The notes beneath the pieces are model-generated. The model was not told where the DNA came from and made no database searches. It was given only the letters and a program-made list of their open reading frames with translations. Positions 61,501-64,000 of a DNA stretch of 64,000 nt are shown piece after piece (position 1 is the first letter of the stretch; each line of letters opens with the position of its first letter). The DNA comes from Chiridota heheva. Taxonomy: Eukaryota; Echinodermata; Holothuroidea; Apodida; Chiridotidae. The position numbers and the translations under genes were made by a program. Where the stretch lies: assembly GCA_020152595.1 (NCBI GenBank), contig JAIGNY010002621.1:535001-599000 (forward strand), read 5' to 3'.

Positions 61501-62852
61501 TCAGCTATTTAGCTGATTGCAACAATTTCCCAAGCTAATTTCACCAATTTTTTGCATAATTGACAATACTTAGCTATTTTGATGAGAAAATTGATCAATT
61601 TCAGCATGTGGGACTTCAGGTATTTAGCTGATTGCACCTATTTTCCAAGCTAATTTTACCTATTTTCTGCATAATGGACAATACTTAGCTATTTTGATAA
61701 TAAAATTGATCAATTTCAGCTACTTTAATAAATCATCACTCACATGTCCGATTAATACTTGTTCATAGCTTTTAACACCTAAAACCTTAAAGGTAAGTGG
61801 ACAGCTACAGACAATTTTTCTGAAAGATGATAAAAATGAATTTGAAAATAGCATACTCTAGTTTCAAGTTCTGGCCAATCAGTTTGAGGATCTTTTTGAC
61901 ACATACAAAATTTTTGATGTATGAACAGGAAGACAGCAGTAACCCTTCATATTTCTTGCCACAGTAAGTTTCTTAAATCGATGAGAATATCTTCTCCTAG
62001 ATTTTCATTATGGGTATGACTAAGATTTATTTGTCGGAACCAGCTACTCTCCTAGCTTCAAGCAATTGAGATACATAATTAAAAAACCAGGGAATTGAAA
62101 TAAAAATAGGGAGGTATGACTAAGATTTATTTGTCGGAACCAGCTACTCTCCTTCAAGCAATTGAGATACATAATTAAAAAACCAGGGAATTGAAATAAA
62201 AATAGGGAGGTATGCTTGTTCATACTTCACAAATTGACATATTAATATGTATATTAAGACCTTCAAACTTTAAAAGCTGTAAATGATTTATTGGAAATAT
62301 TTTGATACAACTTTCCATAGATTTTACTGCCTTTAAGCAATTAAGCTGATGTTGTCTGAATCTATCCATGGAATAGGACATTTAAGTTGCTATCAAAAAC
62401 ATTTTAAGGTTCTGAGCAGTTTAGAAATATATTTTGCCAACACAACGATGGAAAGTCATGTTTACTTTGATGCCTTCCTCTTTTGCCAATTGGATTTTTT
62501 TAGCCTTCTCTCCCCATTTCCTGATTTTTCATGTTATCGACATTACATTTCTTTGGCATAGATTGAAAATACACAGATTCAAGTTCAAATTTTTGCTGAA
62601 AGAGACTCGTACATTGACATCAAGGCCAAGATCAAAGTTGCAGAGCAGAGGGAGCAGATCATTAAGGAACTGAAGGAGGAAAGGAAGAGCATAAGAGAGA
62701 AAGAAAAAGTGCTTCAAGCAGAACCACCTGCATCTTCAGAAGAATCTGCAAGACAGAAGGAGCCTCCCCCTACAGCTGATGAAATGGCCAGAGAGTTGAA
62801 CCATAACTCCTCTAACAATATAACTAGTAAACTCAAGGAGACAGAGATTTGA
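34502..62852 (+). CDS. RALBP1: RALBP1 (RLIP76) orthologue, whole spliced gene, 15 coding exons
   Basis: This gene encodes a RalA/B effector that carries a RhoGAP domain for Rac/Cdc42 and links Ral to endocytosis; it acts in the cytosol and at membranes. Exons I join: 34502-34547, 42434-42527, 43352-43597, 48797-48913, 49421-49623, 50650-50769, 51274-51404, 51870-51923, 53394-53475, 53896-53952, 55501-55627, 56246-56503, 57187-57398, 61356-61430, 62562-62852. All introns are GT-AG and phases match once three 1-nt indels are allowed for. The total is about 704 codons (human about 655). In order: a charged Lys/Glu-rich N-terminus; a RhoGAP domain at about residues 130-318 beginning VKPIFGVPL, with arginine finger in GIYRLSG (about R176); the Ral-binding coiled coil with EEVWEVQR; an acidic linker; a C-terminal coiled coil; and a terminus ending KETEI, much like the vertebrate protein. 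Large repeat-filled introns separate the exons. Identity is very secure; the first exon is less so. Confidence 0.9.
35048..35450. mobile_element. Palindromic TIR element carrying TGACTCA motifs
   Basis: The outer ends AGTACCCTCGGACGGCC and GTCTGACGGTACTAC, and the inner ATGCACTTGTCA and TGACAAGTGCAT, are inverted across about 400 bp. Inside are repeated TGACTCAC, GTGAGTCA and GTCACNNANGTGAC motifs. It lies about 0.5 kb after the proposed RALBP1 exon 1, in intron 1. Confidence 0.7.
35785..38340. repeat. Satellite-like array, unit about 190 bp, about 15 degenerate copies
   Basis: Each unit has GGGGCTCC.AAACTAGCTC..., GGACCAACATACC, TTTGATATATGTG.CATAT, CATTGAAGCCGTCAGGCA.CC, and AAAATGGGCCCAAATGGCAT in that order. 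Units begin near 35793, 35985, 36180, 36390, 36630, 36805, 37000, 37180, 37355, 37495, 37685, 37865, 38050 and 38235, with a short one near 36480. It lies in RALBP1 intron 1 and is non-coding. Confidence 0.92.
38420..38634. mobile_element. Short TIR element with AGGCGTAGGAAC ends
   Basis: The left end CAGGCGTAGGAACATG and the right end GGTTCCTACGCCTATG are inverted, about 210 bp apart, around a G-rich interior (GGAGGGGGAAGGGGGGG). The right end also resembles isolated sequence at 33215-33235 (TTTACGCCTATGCC). Confidence 0.7.
38960..39065 (-). repeat. Inverted single copy of the 190-bp unit
   Basis: On the complement it reads ACCAGCGTATTCACATGGGA, then CCCCTTGAACAAAGGATT, and ATATCCATTGAAGCCGTCAG, matching the central part of the array unit in reverse orientation about 600 bp beyond the array. 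Confidence 0.85.
40139..40322. repeat. 41-bp minisatellite, about 4.5 copies
   Basis: The unit is TGCCTTTAATTTCAACAAAA then TTCTTACAGGCACGACGGCCA, in RALBP1 intron 1. The last units are diverged. Confidence 0.85.
42030..42150 (+). mobile_element. tRNA-derived SINE, family B copy 2 (short)
   Basis: It has CGTCCTGGGTTCATATCCTG (B box) and, after it, AACTAGTTATTAAAGGCCAT, matching copy 1 at 24268-24620. The A box is poorly kept. It lies in RALBP1 intron 1. Confidence 0.6.
42434..42527 (+). CDS. RALBP1: RALBP1 exon 2 (charged N-terminus)
   Basis: A pyrimidine-rich acceptor ending TTTTTCAG is followed by an open frame reading EIEGVNEEGHRRKERE, then SFPGESFSDDEDE, and a donor GTAATT. The FPG and SDDE motifs match the N-terminal region of vertebrate RalBP1 that precedes its lysine-rich block. 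The exon ends two bases into a Lys codon that the next exon completes. Confidence 0.8.
43352..43597 (+). CDS. RALBP1: RALBP1 exon 3 (Lys-rich block), one frameshift
   Basis: The acceptor is TTACGCAG and the donor AAAG|GTAAGA. The frame entered from exon 2 reads KKKVKKRPSIFRSRLKGKK and further Lys/Asp/Glu-rich sequence, then stops at TGA 43545-43547. The frame that joins exon 4 is the +1 frame, reading ERDEEKINTISELSVSRIRK. The exon therefore has one base too many (or two too few) between about 43500 and 43547. Both halves look coding, so this is a sequence error, a variant or a lesion, not a wrong exon. The Lys-rich block is the membrane/nucleotide-interaction region of the vertebrate protein. 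Confidence 0.8.
44165..44280. repeat. Tandem duplication, unit about 54 bp
   Basis: Two copies of AGCAACC.ATCGCATCTAAAA then CTAGAATTATAGCACTCTGC and AGAGC occur in RALBP1 intron 3, nearly identical and so recent. Confidence 0.85.
44333..44405. repeat. Tandem duplication, unit about 36 bp
   Basis: Two copies of CATTCATTGTTTGAGCT.AAA then CAAAAATTCAGG occur back to back. Confidence 0.85.
45905..45993 (-). repeat. Dispersed repeat C, copy 2
   Basis: Its complement reads CCTCCGCCATCAAAGTTGG, then AGGTTATGTTTTCGCCTCTG and CATCAAGATATCTCAATAAC, the same family as 30957-31045. It lies in RALBP1 intron 3. Confidence 0.75.
46285..46636 (+). other. Two overlapping open frames, possibly a decayed coding fragment
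   Basis: One frame contains VPTYCDTCVRIGIINLFQRY and PWMSPFANMSISSVW; the next frame continues GKSLFEIDKFAEPNSIDCEA and LPEFFASHFWALTHSLRTVE. Read as one frameshifted segment the residue usage looks protein-like, but I recognise no domain. It ends where the family A element begins. It lies in RALBP1 intron 3 and may be a remnant of an older insertion. Confidence 0.25.
46634..46750. mobile_element. TIR element family A, partial copy
   Basis: The left end ATAATCTTGGACAAAACTGT continues GGGACACTTACC and runs through the family's C-rich block. The right inverted end is missing. It lies in RALBP1 intron 3. Confidence 0.75.
47157..48183. mobile_element. TIR-bounded element, about 1.0 kb
   Basis: The left GTTGCAAACAGCGTTCACAT and the right GTGTGAACGCTGGTTGCAAA are imperfect inverted repeats. 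Just inside each is a poly(A) run beside a C/G-rich stretch. No long ORF is present in the interior, so it would be non-autonomous. Confidence 0.55.
48403..48650. mobile_element. TIR element family A, copy 2 (full length)
   Basis: The left end CAATCTTGGACAAAACTGTT and the right end GTCCCAACGAATTTTGTCCA form inverted repeats about 245 bp apart, with the same internal order as 8210-8438. It lies in RALBP1 intron 3, 147 bp before exon 4. There is no coding capacity, so it is a MITE-like non-autonomous element. Confidence 0.82.
48797..48913 (+). CDS. RALBP1: RALBP1 exon 4 (start of RhoGAP domain)
   Basis: The acceptor is TTTTCTTGCAG and the donor TTCG|GTAATT. It encodes EVKPIFGVPLSEAVEE then LPRIVRECIDFVEEFG, the first helices of a RhoGAP domain and close to the vertebrate KPIFGIPL...RECIDYVE segment. 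Phases agree with exon 3 (one base in) and exon 5 (one base out). Confidence 0.93.
49421..49623 (+). CDS. RALBP1: RALBP1 exon 5 (arginine finger), one frameshift
   Basis: It encodes TPGIYRLSGIKSKVELLKG, with the catalytic arginine finger in GIYRLSG, and VDLKEYEPTIVTSL. The frame then breaks at a TTT run (49547-49549): reading on gives TGA. One more T restores LLKLYLRELPQSILTQ, the conserved helix of the domain. Loss of one base from a T homopolymer is the simplest reading, typical of a sequencing error. The donor is CAG|GTATTG. Confidence 0.9.
50650..50769 (+). CDS. RALBP1: RALBP1 exon 6 (RhoGAP core), one frameshift
   Basis: The acceptor is TTTTTCAG. The incoming frame reads GIPNVNIA, then meets TGA. 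The conserved protein continues in another frame as LDEFQKLLTELPSCHYALLS and WLIVHFSHVLQN. One surplus base in the G-rich stretch around 50669-50676 accounts for it. The donor is AAT|GTAAGA, phase 0. The match to the vertebrate FQRLLKELP...LISWLIVHMDHV region is clear. Confidence 0.88.
50815..51060 (+). mobile_element. tRNA-derived SINE
   Basis: The head GAAGCTCAGTGGTAGAGAGT (A box) and GGTTTGATTCTCA (B box, about 50859-50871) are tRNA-like. The body has CTTGGTCAAGATACTTCATT then CCACAGTCTACTCAGCTGTT and AAATGAGTACC, a layout seen in many marine-animal SINEs. It lies only about 45 bp after RALBP1 exon 6. Confidence 0.8.
51274..51404 (+). CDS. RALBP1: RALBP1 exon 7 (end of RhoGAP domain)
   Basis: It is fully open and encodes ENKMTIQNISIVMCPTMRIS and a following segment ending QTLFGHVKIK. 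The KMxIQNISIVxxPT motif is the conserved RhoGAP Asn-containing helix (NISIV). The acceptor is TTTGACAG and the donor AA|GTAATT, leaving two bases for exon 8. Confidence 0.93.
51870..51923 (+). CDS. RALBP1: RALBP1 exon 8 (linker)
   Basis: This 54-nt exon lies between TTTTTAACAG and CAG|GTGAAT and encodes KCSKPLHLRDSVHLPSSP. Its phase is right on both sides. It matches the MKPLRWSN-type linker between the RhoGAP and Ral-binding regions in position and in the KPL core. Confidence 0.8.
52395..52465. repeat. Short tandem repeat, unit about 19 bp
   Basis: Three or four copies of TAATCACAAATATCTGTG occur in RALBP1 intron 8. Confidence 0.75.
53394..53475 (+). CDS. RALBP1: RALBP1 exon 9 (Ral-binding helix 1)
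   Basis: The acceptor is TCCTATTTTCAG and the donor GAT|GTGAGT. It encodes LTEELHNHEALLNKMHEALN and a short GVAKD tail. This is the first helix of the coiled-coil Ral-binding domain, matching the E-E-x-x-x-x-E-x-L-L-N-x-L/M-H pattern of vertebrate RalBP1. Confidence 0.88.
53896..53952 (+). CDS. RALBP1: RALBP1 exon 10 (Ral-binding helix 2)
   Basis: This 57-nt phase-0 exon encodes GTEEEVWEVQRVVTQLKRK. The WEVQR...LKRK core is the second helix of the Ral-binding coiled coil, and the Trp is part of the Ral interface in the human protein. The acceptor is TTAATACAG and the donor AAG|GTCAGC. Confidence 0.92.
54080..55075. repeat. Tandem array, unit about 280-310 bp, about 3.5 copies
   Basis: Each unit contains GGTAGA.AACNTGGGTACTGTT, GAGCATGATTGGGGG.TTG, ACTAATGAGCTTATTTGCAT, ATTTTGTTTACACAAATGAT, and AAGAGCATT.TCTACACTTA. 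It occupies most of RALBP1 intron 10, between exons 10 and 11. Confidence 0.9.
55501..55627 (+). CDS. RALBP1: RALBP1 exon 11
   Basis: It encodes LRKAKSEAKERANEEAANDD and a Lys/Glu/Ser-rich remainder ending SAESKG across the junction. It continues the helix from exon 10 and enters a low-complexity charged linker. The acceptor is TTATTACTTCAG and the donor AAAG|GTACCA. The phase fits exons 10 and 12. Confidence 0.85.
56246..56503 (+). CDS. RALBP1: RALBP1 exon 12 (acidic linker)
   Basis: It is open throughout and rich in Glu, Ser, Thr and Pro: EDLTADQSDSIS, ETPSSLATTPSKGTPSEEL, VEIEVLDNEETISHEEPEKE. It is probably disordered and longer than the matching vertebrate linker, which explains part of the larger predicted protein. 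It contains SP/TP sites that could be phosphorylated (inference). The acceptor is TTTTGCCACAG and the donor GAAG|GTCAGT. Confidence 0.85.
57187..57398 (+). CDS. RALBP1: RALBP1 exon 13 (C-terminal coiled coil)
   Basis: It encodes ESLEELYLLHAEIMAQQEEL, RIEIEKQEVERLQTEIETV and a Ser/Asp-rich tail ending LSDDSSES. This matches the vertebrate E-I-L-x-x-Q-E-E-L-L...I-x-x-E-K-x-E-x-E-R-L segment. The acceptor is TCCTTTGCAG. The donor AGT|GTATCC is non-ideal but gives the phase 0 that exon 14 needs. Confidence 0.88.
57770..60470 (-). mobile_element. CR1/L2-like LINE, 5' part: ORF1 with SGNH esterase, then endonuclease; RT absent
   Basis: On the complement, from 60.1 kb down, the sequence has a Cys-rich finger-like stretch (FVCLKCTRLKAWN), then KVLWIGDSLVRL (SGNH block I, GDS), LPGARVDDVSSRVETL, VVVSIGTNDV (GTND block) and RDGLNLTRKGACILARGV. 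The catalytic block is normally D-x-x-H; here the His is Asn. Lower down come endonuclease-like pieces (DELLAEVSISRPDLIGI, SDHDLISL, DLRNADFAALQDNLSVDW, LNDYFVSVFNKKF). Stops and a 137-bp tandem duplication break it. No reverse transcriptase follows. It lies antisense in RALBP1 intron 13. Confidence 0.8.
58446..58722. repeat. Tandem duplication inside the LINE, unit about 137 bp
   Basis: Two nearly identical copies run from CTTACTGCTACT.AAAATCAA to CAAAGATTCCAATCAATGTC. The duplication affects the endonuclease part of the element and must post-date its insertion or a source copy. Confidence 0.92.
61356..61430 (+). CDS. RALBP1: RALBP1 exon 14
   Basis: Twenty-five codons read HFIQDDEVDLQKILLRLLED then NKKLR, matching the vertebrate D-E-E-E-L-Q-x-I-L-E-D-L segment. 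The acceptor is CCTTAGCAG; an earlier AG three bases upstream would add one Gln without changing the frame. The donor is CGG|GTATGT. The 4-kb intron before it holds an antisense LINE fragment. Confidence 0.85.
61490..61725. repeat. Tandem duplication, unit about 121 bp
   Basis: Two copies contain GACTTCAG.TATTTAGCTGAT then CCAAGCTAATTT.ACC and GACAATACTTAGCTATTTTG. It lies in RALBP1 intron 14, just after exon 14. Confidence 0.9.
62012..62216. repeat. Recent tandem duplication, unit about 100 bp
   Basis: The two copies are almost identical: GGTATGACTAAGATTTATTT, then GTCGGAACCAGCTACTCTCC and AATTGAAATAAAAATAGGGA. The only clear difference is loss of five bases (TAGCT) in the second. It lies in RALBP1 intron 14. 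Confidence 0.95.
62562..62852 (+). CDS. RALBP1: RALBP1 exon 15 (C-terminus and stop)
   Basis: The acceptor is CTTTGGCATAG. The 96 codons encode a helical segment (IQVQIFAERDSYIDIKAKIK, EQREQIIKELKEERKS), a Pro-rich stretch (KEPPPTADEMARELN) and the end KETEI then TGA. The vertebrate protein ends KETSI, so the C-terminus is conserved. This region would bind REPS/POB1-type EH proteins by analogy. The intact final exon argues against the gene being a pseudogene. Confidence 0.92.
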   Translation: MENTQIQVQIFAERDSYIDIKAKIKVAEQREQIIKELKEERKSIREKEKVLQAEPPASSEESARQKEPPPTADEMARELNHNSSNNITSKLKETEI

Positions 62853-63190
62853 TTTTGTATCTTGAACCTCTAAATGAGCTTTAAGTACCCTCTGAATTAT
62901 ATCTTAAGTACATCTGTTGTATATATAGTAGATCTATTAATTGCAGACAACTAATTGAACAGTTTGATGCACAAGACATTTTTTGATTTATACTTTTTGA
63001 GTAAGAGTTCTGAAAACAGCATTAGAATTGCATCCATCTTTCCCAGCTTAATGCTGTTTGGGTTATGACTAAATGTTAAATAATCTTGAGAGTCTGCTTT
63101 GTTCTTTCAATTTAGTGTGGCAGAAGATAAAACAATAGATTTACATATCTTTTTCAATTAATAAACCTGAGTGTTCACAAAAAGCTTAAA
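62853..63190 (+). terminator. RALBP1 3'UTR with poly(A) signal
   Basis: After the stop there is non-coding AT-rich sequence with AATAAA at 63160-63165, about 308 nt beyond the stop. A second candidate, ATTAAA, occurs at 63782-63787. I cannot tell which is used. Confidence 0.5.
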
Positions 63191-63404
63191 AATGGTCAAT
63201 TTTCTAAAACTTTGGATGGAATTCTCTAGCTGAAGTTGACTTTAGGTGTTGCTATTTGTGAGCACTAGACATGTGGGTGGTTTGAGTGCTTGTTAACACA
63301 ACTAGACTCAGGGGTTTGGGAGTACCTAAAATACTGAAACAGTAAATAATGGGGCACCTTGGCAGGTGGGTCTAACCTAAAATGGTCTTTCAAGTTCTGT
63401 GTAG

Positions 63405-63485
63405 TGCACCCTGCACATTTGTAGGGCATCCCTGCACATTTGTAGTGCATCCCTGCACACTTGTAGTGCATCCCTGCACATTTTG
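63405..63485. repeat. 22-bp minisatellite, about 3.5 copies
   Basis: The unit is CATCCCTGCACATTTGTAGTG with small changes, about 250 bp beyond the first poly(A) signal of RALBP1. Confidence 0.9.
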
Positions 63486-64000
63486 AAATGAAATACCTAC
63501 TAATTGATTGGGAAGCATGCCATGACAAGACTTGTTGACAAACGTTGCTCATTATGTAATTCTTCATTTCTCTAATGATGAAAAGTATGTAGTGCACTGC
63601 AGTATTTGTGTGACAAGCATTGCAGCTCTGCCCGATTCATGGATTGTTAATCTCAAGTTAAAAATGTAGCTCAAGGCATTTTCAGACATGTATATTCATT
63701 TTGAATTATTATTGTAAACCTCTACAATGGAATATTGAAAACTATCGTTTTGTTATATCCAAGGTGCTTATTTAACATATTATTAAAGAATGTAGAAGCA
63801 AATGAAGTTCTCACTGGTAGGTCTCATTCTCTCAAAAATCTTGCATTCTTCAAAAAAAAATTGTTTTAGTTATTTGATATAAGCAAGAGAGTACATTTTA
63901 CAAATCCTAAGTGGTTGTTTTTTCATTGTGTAGCAGGAGAACATGCTTTTTTTCCGATAATGCAAACATGGAAAAATCCAGTCTGCTGTGCTTACTTTGA

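Noticed and set aside
1-64000. CRISPR arrays, operons or prophage
   Set aside because: Spliced genes, SINEs and LINEs show nuclear animal DNA; tandem arrays have no unique spacers of fixed length.

Overview
The window is animal nuclear DNA: AT-rich, with long introns bounded by GT-AG, tRNA-derived SINEs, LINE fragments, TIR elements and many degenerate tandem repeats. The gene content and repeat style suggest a marine invertebrate deuterostome, most likely an echinoderm. That placement is an inference. There are no bacterial operons, CRISPR arrays, rRNA genes or free-standing tRNA genes.

The only long gene is on the + strand, about 34.5-62.9 kb: an orthologue of RalA-binding protein 1 (RALBP1/RLIP76). 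Fifteen coding exons chain together in compatible phases, from a short first exon at 34502 to a stop at 62852. They encode an acidic/basic N-terminus, a RhoGAP domain with its arginine finger, a coiled-coil Ral-binding region and a coiled-coil C-terminus. Three single-base frameshifts interrupt an otherwise intact gene. Residual assembly errors are the likeliest cause, because the splice sites and the C-terminus are conserved.

The left third carries exons of a carboxylesterase/cholinesterase-family (alpha/beta hydrolase) gene on the - strand (exons at 9.5-9.1, 7.9-7.8 and 6.6-6.5 kb). A duplicated, decayed copy lies at 23.2-12.4 kb. It has in-frame stops, a lost splice donor, a damaged oxyanion-hole motif and a broken catalytic-serine exon. 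A LINE reverse-transcriptase fragment with a 1.4-kb GAA-rich microsatellite sits inside one intron of the copy, exactly where homology between the two copies is interrupted.

The rest is mobile and repetitive DNA: a 27-bp minisatellite (0.9-1.5 kb), LINE fragments (15.6-16.3, 20.2-21.5 and 57.8-60.5 kb, the last with an SGNH-esterase ORF1), several tRNA-derived SINEs, a three-copy TIR family, a foldback-like inverted-repeat structure (24.6-27.7 kb), a second inverted pair (28.1/32.2 kb), an approximately 190-bp satellite array in RALBP1 intron 1 (35.8-38.3 kb), and an approximately 290-bp array in a later intron (54.1-55.1 kb). I found no convincing new molecular system. The most informative signals are the fossil order of events in the esterase duplication, the phase-supported RALBP1 first exon, and the inverted-repeat elements.
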